Position numbers and translations under genes: made by a program. This document shows positions 8,960 through 20,396 of a stretch of DNA of 64,000 nucleotides, piece after piece. The notes beneath the pieces are model-generated. The model was not told where the DNA came from and did no database searches. It saw only the letters and a program-made list of their open reading frames with translations. The stretch's first letter is position 1; the number at the start of each line of letters is the position of its first letter. The DNA comes from Marinilactibacillus psychrotolerans (GTDB lineage: Bacteria > Bacillota > Bacilli > Lactobacillales > Carnobacteriaceae_A), in NCBI RefSeq assembly GCF_900101525.1, contig NZ_FMZD01000008.1, positions 1-64,000 on the forward strand, written 5' to 3'.

Positions 8960-9214
8960 CTATTCGTTTTCTCCCAAATTGTATTTCTTGTTGAAACGAT
9001 CGATACGTCCATCTGCTTGTGCAAATTTTTGACGACCAGTATAGAACGGATGAGAATCAGAAGAAATTTCCATACGAATTAATGGATATTCATTTCCGTC
9101 TTCCCATTCAACTGTTTCATTAGATGCTTTAGTTGAACCTGACAAGAATTTGAATCCTGTAGTAGTGTCCATAAATACGACTTGATGATATTTTGGATGG
9201 ATTTCTTGTTTCAT
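8960..9214 (-). CDS. rpmE2: 50S ribosomal protein L31 type B
   Basis: Eighty-four residues: [33 protein letters not shown] and a terminal DRFNKKY are typical of L31. The zinc-binding cysteines of type A L31 are absent, so this is the zinc-independent type B form. The start at 9214 has AAGGAG upstream; an in-frame ATG at 9256 extends it but no homologue begins there. It lies downstream of rho, the same order as in Bacillus. Confidence 0.96.
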   Translation of the reverse strand: MKQEIHPKYHQVVFMDTTTGFKFLSGSTKASNETVEWEDGNEYPLIRMEISSDSHPFYTGRQKFAQADGRIDRFNKKYNLGENE

Positions 9215-9447
9215 ATTCTTTTCACTCCTTATGCCATAAAATCTATACGATTTCATAGTTGTCTTTTATCATAAACCTTAGTTTTACGATGTCTACCCTA
9301 GCAAAAGCAGGTAATTTACGCTACTTTTTAAGTTATGTGCAACACTACTTATCATAGCATGATTAAAAAGTGCTTGCAATGCTTTTCTACATCCTTTAGT
9401 AGATTTTCTTTTTACATCTGACTGAATGTTTACTTTTAAGTAGAACT

Positions 9448-10707
9448 TTATTTTTGTTTTAACATCTTTTGTACAAATTCTTCATTCTTTTTATATCTTC
9501 GTAAGGTTTTGATAAATTGATCAGTATATTCTAAAGAATCATTTCTCATACCTCGACGCAACTTATAAACAGCTTCATACTGTTCTTTAGATAGAAGCAT
9601 TTCTTCCTTACGTGTACTGGAGCGTTTGATATCGATTGCTGGGAAGATTCTGCGTTCCGCGAGGTCTCTTGAAAGATGAAGTTCCATGTTCCCTGTGCCT
9701 TTGAATTCTTCGTAAATTACATCATCCATTCGGCTACCGGTATCAACTAATGCTGTAGCAACAATGGTCAAACTACCACCTTCTTCTACATTTCTTGCTG
9801 ATCCAAAGAAACGTTTAGGTCGATATAAAGCAGCAGGGTCAATCCCTCCACTCAACGTACGACCGCTTGGCTGTTCTACTAAATTGTATGCTCGAGCTAA
9901 TCTTGTAATACTATCCATCAAGATTACTACATCCCGCTTATCTTCAACTAAGCGTCTAGCACGTTCCAGCACTAGTTCACTTACTTTTACATGATTCTGC
10001 GGTTGTTGGTCAAAGGTTGAGTGCACAACTTCTCCATCGATGCTTCTTTCAAGGTCCGTTACTTCTTCGGGACGTTCATCTATAAGCAAGACAATCAGTT
10101 CAACCTCAGGATGGTTTTGTTTGATTCCATTTGCAATCTCTTTTAATATTGTTGTTTTACCTACTTTAGGGGGAGCTACGATCAACCCACGCTGACCGAA
10201 TCCTATTGGTGCAATCAGGTCTAGTATACGTGCGGAAAGTTCATTTGGGGAAGATTCAAGTTGAATTTGTCTATTAGGGTATAAGGGTGTTAACGCTGGA
10301 AAATGAGGTCTCTCCCGTGCTTCTTCTGGATCTTTTCCATTTACTTGGCGGACATTCATCAACCCGTAATAACGCTCTCCTGATTTAGGAGGTCTAGCTG
10401 TTCCTGTTATTTTATCTCCATTTCTCAATCCAAAACGTGTCATCTGCGAAGCTGAAATGTAAATATCTTCATTACTATGAGAATAATTAATTGGGCGTAA
10501 AAAGCCAAAGTCTTGATTATAAATTTTGTCTAGCACACCCGAGACTTGAAAATAACCTTGTTTTTCTTCTTGGACTCGAAGAACTGCCAAAGATAGTTCT
10601 TTTTTATTCATCTGGCTATAATATGGAATTTTAAGGTTTTTAGCAAGTTCATAGATTTCTTTTAATGTCTTTTTTTGCAAATCGTCAAACGTTAAAAAGT
10701 TTGCCAC
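9448..10707 (-). CDS. rho: Transcription termination factor Rho
   Basis: A 419-residue hexameric RNA-dependent ATPase. The N-terminal Rho-N segment (about 1-45, LKEIYELAKNLKIPYYSQMNKKEL) is followed by the cold-shock-like RNA-binding domain with GYFQVSGVLD and FGFLRP, then the ATPase: Walker A PPKVGKTT, LLIDERPEEVTDL, Walker B VVILMDSITRLARAYN, and the Q/R loops. Full length. Rho is missing from streptococci, so its presence fits a Carnobacteriaceae- or Enterococcaceae-like lineage. It follows murZ by 32 nt. Confidence 0.97.
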   Translation of the reverse strand: MANFLTFDDLQKKTLKEIYELAKNLKIPYYSQMNKKELSLAVLRVQEEKQGYFQVSGVLDKIYNQDFGFLRPINYSHSNEDIYISASQMTRFGLRNGDKITGTARPPKSGERYYGLMNVRQVNGKDPEEARERPHFPALTPLYPNRQIQLESSPNELSARILDLIAPIGFGQRGLIVAPPKVGKTTILKEIANGIKQNHPEVELIVLLIDERPEEVTDLERSIDGEVVHSTFDQQPQNHVKVSELVLERARRLVEDKRDVVILMDSITRLARAYNLVEQPSGRTLSGGIDPAALYRPKRFFGSARNVEEGGSLTIVATALVDTGSRMDDVIYEEFKGTGNMELHLSRDLAERRIFPAIDIKRSSTRKEEMLLSKEQYEAVYKLRRGMRNDSLEYTDQFIKTLRRYKKNEEFVQKMLKQK

Positions 10708-10739
10708 TACTGTTTCTCCTATTCATCCATTTATTTTCT

Positions 10740-12014
10740 TTATTCTGTTTCCGGAACTTCTTCCATTCGAATATCTGCTCCTAAAGCTGTCACTTTTTCA
10801 ACTATATGAGAATAACCTCGTAGGATATTTTCGACTCCCGTAATTTCCGTTTTCCCTTTAGCAATCAAACCTGCGATCATCAGACACGCTCCTGCTCTCA
10901 AGTCACTAGCGACCACTTCAGCACCATCTAATGTATGATTCCCTTCAATTAGGATAGTATCACTCGTAATCCGTGCCTTTGCGCCCATTCGATTTAATTC
11001 CGGGATATGCTTAACTCTTTTAGGATAGATTGTATCTACAATCATTGATTCGCCTTCCGCCATCATTAAAAGTGGTGTAAAGGGTTGTTGTAAATCTGTT
11101 GCAAATCCTGGATAAGGGAGCGTCTTGATAGAGACCCCTTTTAATTTTTGGATTGGTTTAGTAATACGCACAGAGTCTTCCCCAATTTCCATTGGTACGC
11201 CCATCTCTTCCATTTTTGCGATTAGACCTTCCATATGTTCTACAATTACATTCTTCACTAATACATTCTCACCTGCAGCTGCTGCCATAATTAAATAAGT
11301 TCCAGCTTCGATGCGATCTGGAATTACAGTGTGTCGACATCCATGCATTTTTTCCACACCATCGATTCGAATAATATCTGTACCAGCGCCTCGAATCTTA
11401 GCACCCATGTTATTCAGGAGCGTTGCGATATCAATAATCTCTGGTTCACGCGCAGCATTCTCTATGATTGTTTTGCCTTTTGCTTTAACAGCAGCAAGCA
11501 TAACATTGATCGTCGCTCCAATAGAAACTACGTCAAAATAGATTCTTGACGCAGTTAAGCCTTCTTCTTGTGTTTTTAAATACATCGCGCCCATTTCATT
11601 CTCAACAGAAGCACCTAACGCTCGGAAACCTTTTAAATGCTGATCAATTGGTCTCGGCCCCAGAAAACATCCTCCAGGTAAACCGACTACTCCTTGCCCA
11701 AACTTAGTCAATAAAGCCCCCATAAAATAGTAAGAAGCCCGGAGACTTTTTATTTTTCCGTTAGGCATGGGAATTGATACCATTTCTGAAGGATCAATGA
11801 CTAATGTAGATCCATCAAATTCTGTTTTAACGCGCATTTCATTGAGAATCTCAATAAGAGAATGTACATCTTGAATATCCGGAACACCCTCTAGTGTAAC
11901 AGGAGAATCTGCTAATATTGCTGCAGGTATCAACGCAACTGCACTATTTTTAGCTCCTGAGATAGTCACTTCGCCCGTTAATGGTTCTCCACCATTGATT
12001 ATTATTTTCTTCAT
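10740..12014 (-). CDS. murZ: UDP-N-acetylglucosamine 1-carboxyvinyltransferase (MurA2/MurZ type)
   Basis: A 424-residue EPSP-synthase-fold enzyme that transfers enolpyruvate from PEP to UDP-GlcNAc, the first committed step of peptidoglycan synthesis. The catalytic Cys sits in [15 protein letters not shown], so fosfomycin sensitivity is expected. [13 protein letters not shown] near residue 20 is the substrate-binding signature. Position upstream of rho identifies it as the second paralogue (MurZ/MurAB), based on synteny with Bacillus; the other copy is not in the window. Confidence 0.93.
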   Translation of the reverse strand: MKKIIINGGEPLTGEVTISGAKNSAVALIPAAILADSPVTLEGVPDIQDVHSLIEILNEMRVKTEFDGSTLVIDPSEMVSIPMPNGKIKSLRASYYFMGALLTKFGQGVVGLPGGCFLGPRPIDQHLKGFRALGASVENEMGAMYLKTQEEGLTASRIYFDVVSIGATINVMLAAVKAKGKTIIENAAREPEIIDIATLLNNMGAKIRGAGTDIIRIDGVEKMHGCRHTVIPDRIEAGTYLIMAAAAGENVLVKNVIVEHMEGLIAKMEEMGVPMEIGEDSVRITKPIQKLKGVSIKTLPYPGFATDLQQPFTPLLMMAEGESMIVDTIYPKRVKHIPELNRMGAKARITSDTILIEGNHTLDGAEVVASDLRAGACLMIAGLIAKGKTEITGVENILRGYSHIVEKVTALGADIRMEEVPETE

Positions 12015-12086
12015 AATAACTTCTATTAAACCTCTCTTTTAAAAAAATATTTTTTTACTGTGCTCTTAATGATACACTCGATAGAT

Positions 12087-12635
12087 TTAAGCTGTACGAA
12101 TTAAGACCGCTTCAAGTCGGCGGCAAACTATACCCGCTGCAAATGCTTTAACCATGTCAATGGGTAAAAATGTGGTAATGTTCGTTAAAATAATAGCCTG
12201 CCACGTTATAGGGGTCTGTAAATAAACATTCATAATGACGTACTGATAAGTTATTCCTACAACATACAACAATAAGATTCCTACTATCATTGTACTGATT
12301 ACTTCCATACTTGATACTCTTTTTTCGTGTAACCTTCCTACAACTAGACTGACTAAAACAGCTCCAATAATGTATCCAAAAGCTGGAGATAAAACACTCT
12401 GGAATCCACCAGACCCTCCTGCAAATACTGGAAAACCAATTAGCCCTAGAAGCATGTAAAGTAAAATTGTTAAAGCCCCTTTATATCTGCCCATTAAAGC
12501 TGGAATTAATAGAAAAAAGAAAACTTGTAAAGTAATGGGTATAGGACCAATCGGAATGACAAAAACAGATGCAACAGAAAGCATAGAAGTTAGCACAGCA
12601 ATCTGTACAAGGTCTTTAGTTGATAATTTTTTCAA
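12087..12635 (-). CDS. bioY: Biotin transporter BioY (ECF S component)
   Basis: A 182-residue integral membrane protein with about six hydrophobic segments. IPIGPIPITLQVFFFLL and GGSGGFQSVLSPAFGYIIG are BioY signatures for high-affinity biotin binding. The start is TTG with AGGGG about 7 bases upstream. It sits between fba and murZ, where Bacillus has other genes, suggesting local insertion. No convincing BirA operator was found upstream. Confidence 0.93.
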   Translation of the reverse strand: MKKLSTKDLVQIAVLTSMLSVASVFVIPIGPIPITLQVFFFLLIPALMGRYKGALTILLYMLLGLIGFPVFAGGSGGFQSVLSPAFGYIIGAVLVSLVVGRLHEKRVSSMEVISTMIVGILLLYVVGITYQYVIMNVYLQTPITWQAIILTNITTFLPIDMVKAFAAGIVCRRLEAVLIRTA

Positions 12636-12756
12636 AGCAATCCCCTTTGCTTTTTCATAGTTTTAAACACAAATAAGTATAAACAATAAGCCTTTATATT
12701 ACAATATTAAAAGTAAGAATGATAGCCTTCTTCAACTAAGTTTTCATTCCTATGTA

Positions 12757-12790
12757 AAACGACGCCTGAAAATATCAGGCGTCGTCCTAT
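12757..12790 (-). terminator. Terminator of fba
   Basis: Perfect 11-bp stem ACGACGCCTGA/TCAGGCGTCGT (12759-12769 with 12775-12785) followed on the minus strand by TTTTAC. Confidence 0.75.
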
Positions 12791-12811
12791 TATTAGTTCT
12801 ATTAGGCATAA

Positions 12812-13669
12812 TTATGCTTGGTTAGAAGATCCAAATTCTTGCATTTTAGCTTTAGTTGTTGCAGTGATATTTTCTTTACCAGGTCCGATAACTTTACGAG
12901 GATCATAAACTTTATCATTGTTAGCAAGAACTTCACGAGTACGTTTAGTCCATACTTGTTGTAATTCAGTATTAACGTTAATTTTAGTATGACCAAATTC
13001 GATTGCTTTTTTGATTTGGTGAGTTGGAATACCAGATCCACCGTGTAATACTAAAGGAGCACCAGTTAACTCAGAAATTTCTTTCATTTCATCGAATCCT
13101 AATTTAGGTTCTCCATCATAGTCTCCGTGAACTGATCCTAACGCAGCTGCTAAAGCATCAATTTTAGCTTCAGTTACCATACGGTTACATTCTTCAGGAT
13201 CTGCGTACATTACGCCACCAGTAATTCCGTCCTCAGTTCCGCCAACAGAACCCACTTCCGCTTCAACAGAAACACCTTTTGAGTGTGCATATTCAACAAC
13301 TTTTCTGGTTGCTTCAATATTTTCGTCAATTGGGAATTTAGAGTTGTCGATCATTACTGAAGAAAATCCAGCATTGATTGCTGCGGTACATGTTTCAAGT
13401 GAAGAGCCGTGGTCCAAATGTACCGCTACTGGTACAGTGATGTCCATTTCTTCCATCAAAGCATTTACCATGGCTGTTACAACTGAAAACCCACCCATGT
13501 ATTTAGCTGCTCCTTCTGAAACTCCTAAAATTACTGGAGATTTTTCTTCTTGAGCTGCTGTTAGAATAGCTTGAATCCATTCTAAGTTGTTAATGTTGAA
13601 TTGTCCTACAGCATACTTTCCTTCTAAGGCTTTGTTCAACATTTCTGTCATACTTACTAAACGAGTCAT
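12812..13669 (-). CDS. fba: Class II fructose-1,6-bisphosphate aldolase
   Basis: A 285-residue zinc-dependent aldolase that splits fructose-1,6-bisphosphate into DHAP and glyceraldehyde-3-phosphate. [10 protein letters not shown] contains zinc and catalytic residues, and [14 protein letters not shown] and [10 protein letters not shown] complete the active site. The start MTRLVSM at 13669 has AAGGAGG 9 bases upstream; a longer frame from 13744 is not supported. It is followed by a terminator. Confidence 0.95.
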   Translation of the reverse strand: MTRLVSMTEMLNKALEGKYAVGQFNINNLEWIQAILTAAQEEKSPVILGVSEGAAKYMGGFSVVTAMVNALMEEMDITVPVAVHLDHGSSLETCTAAINAGFSSVMIDNSKFPIDENIEATRKVVEYAHSKGVSVEAEVGSVGGTEDGITGGVMYADPEECNRMVTEAKIDALAAALGSVHGDYDGEPKLGFDEMKEISELTGAPLVLHGGSGIPTHQIKKAIEFGHTKINVNTELQQVWTKRTREVLANNDKVYDPRKVIGPGKENITATTKAKMQEFGSSNQA

Positions 13670-13776
13670 GCAATATTTCCTCCTTAAATTTTTCGCACTT
13701 TTAAACCGAGAGTTTACTATCGGTTTCCACTTTATTATATACAAAATTCACAAATAAAACTAGTCAAATCTGTAGA

Positions 13777-13822
13777 AAATGGATTGAAATCGATTTTATG
13801 ATTTCAATCCATTATTTTTTTT
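13777..13822. terminator. Hairpin between pyrG and fba
   Basis: Perfect 13-bp stem ATGGATTGAAATC/GATTTCAATCCAT (13779-13791 with 13800-13812). The plus side has a long T run; the minus side, which would serve pyrG, has only a short one. Confidence 0.6.
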
Positions 13823-13862
13823 GATTTAATTAGCTTTTTTCTACTTCCTCACGACACTATAT

Positions 13863-15509
<1,647 letters not shown>

Positions 15510-15581
15510 TCAGTGCAGGCCTTCTCTGTAGTTAATTAGATTCTCAAATTACTAACCTATTTTCTCACTACAGAGTATTTA

Positions 15582-15630
15582 CTCCAAAAAATAGAAAGCT
15601 CCCTATTCTTTAGTAGAATAGGGAGCTTTA
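15582..15630 (-). terminator. pyrG leader attenuator terminator
   Basis: Perfect 15-bp stem (15615-15629 with 15595-15609), loop of 5 and a run of U on the minus strand, located between the pyrG promoter and its start codon. The 5' arm contains GCUCCCU, able to pair with a run of G residues at the transcript 5' end, as known for Bacillus pyrG. Confidence 0.8.
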
Positions 15631-15666
15631 TATATAAGTGTTCCGCTCTGCCCTATAGAATGGATG

Positions 15667-15694
15667 ACAGTAAACTTTCTTAAAAGTTTACTGT
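15667..15694 (-). other. 12-bp hairpin in the pyrG leader
   Basis: Perfect inverted repeat ACAGTAAACTTT/AAAGTTTACTGT with a 4-base loop, between the transcription start and the attenuator. It could keep the two ends of the leader close together; function unknown. Confidence 0.5.
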
Positions 15695-15709
15695 TCAACC
15701 TCTTAGGGT

Positions 15710-15749
15710 GCCCAATAAATATAATATAGATTTCTGGTGTGTTCGTCAA
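15710..15749 (-). promoter_or_regulatory. pyrG promoter with GGGC initiation site
   Basis: -35 TTGACG (15744-15749), 17-bp spacer, -10 TATTAT (15721-15726), then 7 bases to GGGC at 15713-15710. Starting with GGGC is the hallmark of reiterative transcription at low CTP in Firmicute pyrG genes. Confidence 0.75.
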
Positions 15750-15810
15750 GGATTTATTTTCTCGAACCCAGCCTTTGTATTTATTTTATATTTGATTATT
15801 TACTTGAGGA

Positions 15811-16383
15811 TTATTCGTCTTCTTCCTCATCATCACTTAAAACATCGTCATCATCCACTACTGTTAGGCCTACGATATTCTCATCTTCTTCATCTTCATC
15901 GCCTAAATCTTCTAAATCTTCTTTATATTCCCCAAGGTCTTCTTCATCTTCATCGTCTACCATTACGCCATGCTCATCAACAGCTACACGTTCTCCGTAG
16001 TCAACTCCGTCTTCCTCTTCTTCATCTTCTAATTCTTCAACATCAACATCATCGAATCCTTGATAGTCTTTACGGCGTGGTTTTTCATCTTCTTCATCAT
16101 TGTCATGGGTAATTTCTTCATCAATTGAATCGATCGGATACCAGCCACGCAGTCCCCAACGATTAGTTCCTAAAGAAATAAAACGCCCATCAATGTTTAA
16201 GTCCGTGTAAAATTGGATCATTTCTGTTTCTAATTCATTGTCACTTAATTCTAGGTACTCAGCAACTTGCACTAATAAATCATTATAATTTGTTACTTCT
16301 CCAGTTTGTTCTAATATAGCATGCGCTACATCTACCATCGCTAGTTCATCTTTTGATTGTCCATCGAATTGTTTGAGTTCCAA
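15811..16383 (-). CDS. rpoE: RNA polymerase delta subunit RpoE
   Basis: About 190 residues. The N-terminal HARE-HTH domain (about 1-90) includes FYTDLNIDGRFISLG and WGLRGWYPIDS, and the remaining 100 residues are an intrinsically acidic Asp/Glu tail. Delta binds RNA polymerase in Gram-positives, promotes recycling and sensitises initiation to NTP levels. The exact start is uncertain: TTG at 16383 gives the usual MELKQF start with AAAGG 11 bases upstream; GTG at 16392 is the alternative. It lies upstream of pyrG, as in Bacillus. Confidence 0.93.
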   Translation of the reverse strand: MELKQFDGQSKDELAMVDVAHAILEQTGEVTNYNDLLVQVAEYLELSDNELETEMIQFYTDLNIDGRFISLGTNRWGLRGWYPIDSIDEEITHDNDEEDEKPRRKDYQGFDDVDVEELEDEEEEDGVDYGERVAVDEHGVMVDDEDEEDLGEYKEDLEDLGDEDEEDENIVGLTVVDDDDVLSDDEEEDE

Positions 16384-16506
16384 AACCCACACGACCTTTC
16401 TGATCTTTACTCCTATTCAATCATAACACTTATTTATTCCTGATAACCGAAATATACTATCTGATTTTTTTAATTGCTTTTACGGCATCTAATTTATACT
16501 ACCTTA

Positions 16507-16950
16507 TCAAGTTGTAAAACGCAATCTAATTTGATAAGAACCTAAAAGTTCTCCATTAAAATGTAGTCTGTAATCAACAGCCACCCTTCCAGCAAAAGGA
16601 CGATCATAGTAACTAACTTTAAGATCTTGTGTTTCGATACGAATCGGCATGATACCCGCAGGCGTTTTATATTGTGTTTCCGTTATTTCATCGCTGCTAA
16701 ATGTCAGACGCGTCATATTTTCTCCTCTGCGAATTAAATTGACTACTCCGTTAGGATTGATTTTGACTGTGACAGGAACTGCAGATTCATTCAGATGACT
16801 TTCTTCATATCTTATATAATAACTATTGTTCATATAAATAACGCGCCCTTTTTCTTCGAATACATGATGATGCGTTTCTTCATTTTGAACATATGATGTT
16901 TCCATAACCACTTCTGCAGGCATTCCGTTCGCTAATTCTTTTGAAGGCAC
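16507..16950 (-). CDS. DUF1934 family protein (YwiB-like)
   Basis: A 147-residue protein with a lipocalin-like beta-rich profile typical of DUF1934, including GRVIYMNNSYYIRYEE and MPIRIETQDLKVSYY. The molecular function of the family is unknown. The start is GTG at 16950, where AAAGGAG is 8 bases upstream; the longer TTG reading would swallow that SD. It precedes rpoE on the same strand with a 120-nt gap. YwiB lies near rpoE in Bacillus too. Confidence 0.85.
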   Translation of the reverse strand: MPSKELANGMPAEVVMETSYVQNEETHHHVFEEKGRVIYMNNSYYIRYEESHLNESAVPVTVKINPNGVVNLIRRGENMTRLTFSSDEITETQYKTPAGIMPIRIETQDLKVSYYDRPFAGRVAVDYRLHFNGELLGSYQIRLRFTT

Positions 16951-17138
16951 AGCTGAATCTCCTTTCAATATTTATATTTTTATATGCAGTTAAATCATTC
17001 ATTCTATACGCTTTAGTTTATCATAAAATTACTAGAACGTCTCACACTTCCTTTTCTTTATTGTAATATAGGCAAAAAAACCATTCTTTGTTATACTGAA
17101 TATTATAGAAAACAAAGACTAGCGAAAGAAGATTTGAT

Positions 17139-17978
17139 ATGACTTCCTTAAATGAAATACCTATTCCTACTCAAGCACCCTTTTTATTATATGATTCAAA
17201 GTCAGCACCCTTTACATTAACATCGTTATCGCCTTTCGCCTTAACAGATGCCTTTATTGAATATTCTGTTGCTGTGAAACAACCCATTCTTCATTTTTGG
17301 TCTACGGATCCATTAGTGATTTTAGGCATGATGGATACAAAGTTACCATTTTTCGAACCCGCTTTATCTGTTCTAGGAGACGCTCATTATGAGTATGTTG
17401 TTAGAAATTCTGGCGGATTAGCTGTGGTGAGTGATCCTGGGATCCTTAATCTATCTCTCATTTTCCCTGAAGAAGAGCAGCGTATATCTATTGATGAAGG
17501 ATACCGGCGGATGCATTACTTGATTGCGGAGACTTTCAAAGATTATGGAAAATCAATTGATGCTGCTGAAATAGCTGATTCTTATTGCCCTGGTGAGTAT
17601 GATTTAAGTATTGACGGTAGAAAGATAGCTGGAATTTCTCAACGACGAATTAAAGGCGGTATTGCTATTATGATCTATATCAGTGTTAATGGAGACCAAG
17701 CTAATAGAGGAGCATTAATTCGGAACTTTTATCAACAAGGATTAGACGGAACAAAAACAAAATGGGACTTTCCAACTATTAACCCAAATTCCATGACAAC
17801 TTTAGAAGAAGCTTTTGCTATTCCTTTTACCCTTCCACAAGTTAAACACAACATTACTCTAACCTTGCAGAAAATGAATAATGCACAATTGAGTGCTGGA
17901 GTTTATACAGAATTGATCCACCAGAGTTATGATATTGGAATGAAGAAAATGAAAAAGCGCAATGAAAAATTACTATGA
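17139..17978 (+). CDS. lipL: Octanoyl-[GcvH]:protein N-octanoyltransferase LipL
   Basis: A 279-residue BPL/LplA-fold protein. The catalytic Cys is Cys150 in DSYCPGEYDLSIDGRKIAG, followed by ISQRRIKGGIA; this is the LipL (YwfL) signature, distinct from true lipoate ligases. LipL moves octanoyl from GcvH to E2 subunits during lipoate assembly. It is next to the ywfO homologue, as in Bacillus. Whether this organism makes lipoate de novo cannot be judged here. Confidence 0.85.
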   Translation: MTSLNEIPIPTQAPFLLYDSKSAPFTLTSLSPFALTDAFIEYSVAVKQPILHFWSTDPLVILGMMDTKLPFFEPALSVLGDAHYEYVVRNSGGLAVVSDPGILNLSLIFPEEEQRISIDEGYRRMHYLIAETFKDYGKSIDAAEIADSYCPGEYDLSIDGRKIAGISQRRIKGGIAIMIYISVNGDQANRGALIRNFYQQGLDGTKTKWDFPTINPNSMTTLEEAFAIPFTLPQVKHNITLTLQKMNNAQLSAGVYTELIHQSYDIGMKKMKKRNEKLL

Positions 17979-18095
17979 AAAACATTACGAAGACAATAAA
18001 CTTTGCTGAACAATAGAGAGGAGTTGTCTGCCAGTCGTACCAGCATACTACATCTTTTAAATCAATTGGAGGTTTAGTAGCGACAGCAGAATGAT

Positions 18096-19442
18096 ATGAG
18101 TGCAGATAAATTCGAACGAATCGACCGCTTGCCTTTTGAGAAAGTTTTCAAAGATCCTGTACATGATTATATCCATGTTAGACACCGGATTATACTTGAT
18201 TTAATCGATACTAAAGAATTTCAGCGTTTACGTCGCATCAAGCAATTAGGTACTGCTCAATTCACATTCCATGGCGCTGAACATTCTCGCTTTTCTCATT
18301 CACTTGGAGTATACGAGATTACTCGTAAGATTGTAGATATGTTCGAGCGTAATTATTCCGATGAATGGGACCCCAATATGCGCTTAGTCACTCTATGTGC
18401 TGCTTTATTGCACGATTTGGGTCATGGTCCTTTTTCACATACTTTCGAAAAAATTATTGGTTCTGATCACGAAAAATTTACAACTGATATCATTTTATCC
18501 GAAGAGACAGAGATTCATGAAGTTTTAAGCCGTGTTTCTCCTGATTTTCCGAACCAAGTAGCTAGCGTAATCACTAAAGAACATGAAAATCCTCAAGTGG
18601 TGCAACTGATTTCCAGTCAAATAGACGCTGACAGAATGGACTATTTGCAGCGCGATGCTTTCTTTACCGGTGCAACGTACGGTGCTTTTGACTTATCAAG
18701 GATCTTACGTGTGATCCGCCCTTATGAGAACGGGATTGCTTTTCAGTATCAAGGAATGCATGCCGTAGAAGATTATATTGTCAGCCGCTTCCAAATGTAT
18801 ATGCAAGTGTATTTTCATCCAGCTTCTCGAGGGATGGAAGTAACATTAGATCGATTACTTTATCGGGCTAAATTTTTATATCAAGAAGAGAAGCTGTATC
18901 CCCATTTTTCACTTTTGGATCCATTTTTTAAAGACGACTACACAATTGAAGATTATCTTAGATTAGACGATAGTGTATTGCAAACTGCGATTAATTTATG
19001 GACGACTAGTGATGACGCTTATCTAAGTGAACTTTCAACAATGTTTTTAAATCGAAGACCCTTTAAATCAGTTGCTTACGATAAAGGACGAGATGAACCC
19101 ATAATTGAAAAATTACGAGACATTGTTGGTAATTTAAAATATGACAAAGAACTATTTACTAGAATCAACAGCAGTTCAGATTTACCCTATGATTATAAGT
19201 TGAAAAGCAAGACACCTATTCATTTGATGCAGGCTGACGGATCCCTTATTGAATTAAGCGAAGCCAGCCCGATTGTAAAATCGCTTAGCGGAAATCTCCA
19301 CGGAGATCATCGCTTGTATGTACCGAAAGAATTCCTGGAAAACAATCAAAAAAATAAAGAGGTCAGTATGTTCCAGGAAGATTATGACGAATTTCAGAAA
19401 TATATCGTGAATGACCGGATTAAAAATCCAAATAAAAACTAG
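18096..19442 (+). CDS. HD-domain phosphohydrolase, YwfO/dNTPase family
   Basis: A 448-residue HD superfamily hydrolase. HSRFSHSLG supplies the first His, LLHDLGHGPFSH is the HD pair, and the metal Asp is probably in SSQIDADRMDY. Relatives (E. faecalis EF1143) are dNTP triphosphohydrolases; B. subtilis YwfO is the orthologue by context. The ATG at 18096 is the only start downstream of an in-frame stop, but its SD (GGAGG, 18068-18072) is over 20 bases away, so initiation is unusually placed or weak. It is followed by a HAD phosphatase 20 nt later. Confidence 0.88.
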   Translation: MSADKFERIDRLPFEKVFKDPVHDYIHVRHRIILDLIDTKEFQRLRRIKQLGTAQFTFHGAEHSRFSHSLGVYEITRKIVDMFERNYSDEWDPNMRLVTLCAALLHDLGHGPFSHTFEKIIGSDHEKFTTDIILSEETEIHEVLSRVSPDFPNQVASVITKEHENPQVVQLISSQIDADRMDYLQRDAFFTGATYGAFDLSRILRVIRPYENGIAFQYQGMHAVEDYIVSRFQMYMQVYFHPASRGMEVTLDRLLYRAKFLYQEEKLYPHFSLLDPFFKDDYTIEDYLRLDDSVLQTAINLWTTSDDAYLSELSTMFLNRRPFKSVAYDKGRDEPIIEKLRDIVGNLKYDKELFTRINSSSDLPYDYKLKSKTPIHLMQADGSLIELSEASPIVKSLSGNLHGDHRLYVPKEFLENNQKNKEVSMFQEDYDEFQKYIVNDRIKNPNKN

Positions 19443-19462
19443 AAGTGGAGACTGAATAACGC

Positions 19463-20272
19463 ATGAAGATAGAGTTAATCGCAATTGATATGGATGGTAC
19501 CCTTTTAAACCCAGAACGAAAAGTAACAGACGAAGTCAAAGCGGCCATTCATGAAGCAAAAATGGCTGGCATAAAAATTGTTTTATGCACCGGACGTCCT
19601 TATCCTGGTGTCCTATCTTATTTAGAAGAATTAGATCTTAAAAATTCAGGTGACTATGTCATTACTTATAATGGGGCTCTCGTTCAAAAAACAGATACAG
19701 AAGAAATTATTTCCCATCATACTATGGATCATAAAGATTACCTGACACTTGAAAGCTCAGCTAGAGAAACCGGTGTTCACTTTCACGCTATTCGAAACGA
19801 TGGCATTTACACTCCAAACAAAGATATTGGAAAATATTCAGTACTAGAATCTTTTATCAACGAAGTTCCTCTATTCTATAGTGCGCCTGAGGACATGGAG
19901 AAAGAAAAAGGTTATAATAAAATGATGATGATTGATGATGAACATCTTTTAGAGGCCGCTATCGCGAAACTTCCAAAAGAATTATGGGAACAATATACAA
20001 TCTTGCGGAGTGAGCCTTTCTTCTTAGAATTTCTAAATAAAAAAGCTAATAAAGGGATTGCACTTGAAGACTTAGCGAATAGCTTAGATATCCCTAGAGA
20101 ACGAGTTATGGCTATCGGCGATGGTGGAAATGATGTGCATATGATTGAATATGCCGGGACCGGGGTAGCGATGGAAAATGCAAGAGATGGATTAAAAGAA
20201 GTAGCAGATGTTTTCACGACTTCAAATGCTGAAAACGGCGTTGCTAAAGCGATTCGTGATTACGCTTTATAA
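19463..20272 (+). CDS. Cof-type HAD-IIB sugar-phosphate phosphatase (YidA-like)
   Basis: A 269-residue HAD hydrolase. Motif I IAIDMDGTLLNP carries the nucleophilic Asp, motif II is VLCTGRP, and the C-terminal GDGGNDVHMIEYAGTGVAM binds Mg2+. YidA/Cof proteins dephosphorylate sugar phosphates and some cofactors broadly; the true substrate cannot be read from sequence. It closely follows the HD hydrolase and is ended by a strong terminator. Confidence 0.9.
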   Translation: MKIELIAIDMDGTLLNPERKVTDEVKAAIHEAKMAGIKIVLCTGRPYPGVLSYLEELDLKNSGDYVITYNGALVQKTDTEEIISHHTMDHKDYLTLESSARETGVHFHAIRNDGIYTPNKDIGKYSVLESFINEVPLFYSAPEDMEKEKGYNKMMMIDDEHLLEAAIAKLPKELWEQYTILRSEPFFLEFLNKKANKGIALEDLANSLDIPRERVMAIGDGGNDVHMIEYAGTGVAMENARDGLKEVADVFTTSNAENGVAKAIRDYAL

Positions 20273-20285
20273 TTCCGGAAAATAT

Positions 20286-20320
20286 AAACTGTCTTCTATT
20301 ATTTAGAAGACAGTTTTTTT
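20286..20320 (+). terminator. Terminator of the HAD phosphatase gene
   Basis: Stem AAACTGTCTTCTA/TAGAAGACAGTTT followed by seven T, 14 bases after the stop codon. Confidence 0.9.
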
Positions 20321-20396
20321 GTGAACGTATTGTTTTTCGCTTCAGATAATGAGTGTTATACTTTTTATAGATTAAAAAATAAAGGAGAGATTTAAC

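Noticed and set aside
9215-9447. Zur box upstream of rpmE2
   Set aside because: Only one half-site (AAATCGTA) is visible, inside the upstream extension of the gene, so zinc control is not supported.
12636-12700. BirA operator before bioY
   Set aside because: Only a vague TTGTTTA/TTTAAAAC similarity; no clear inverted TTGTTAAC-type half sites.
15708-16112. Plus-strand frames rich in Leu, His and Ser
   Set aside because: Antisense of the acidic tail of the delta subunit; the composition is simply the complement of Asp/Glu codons.
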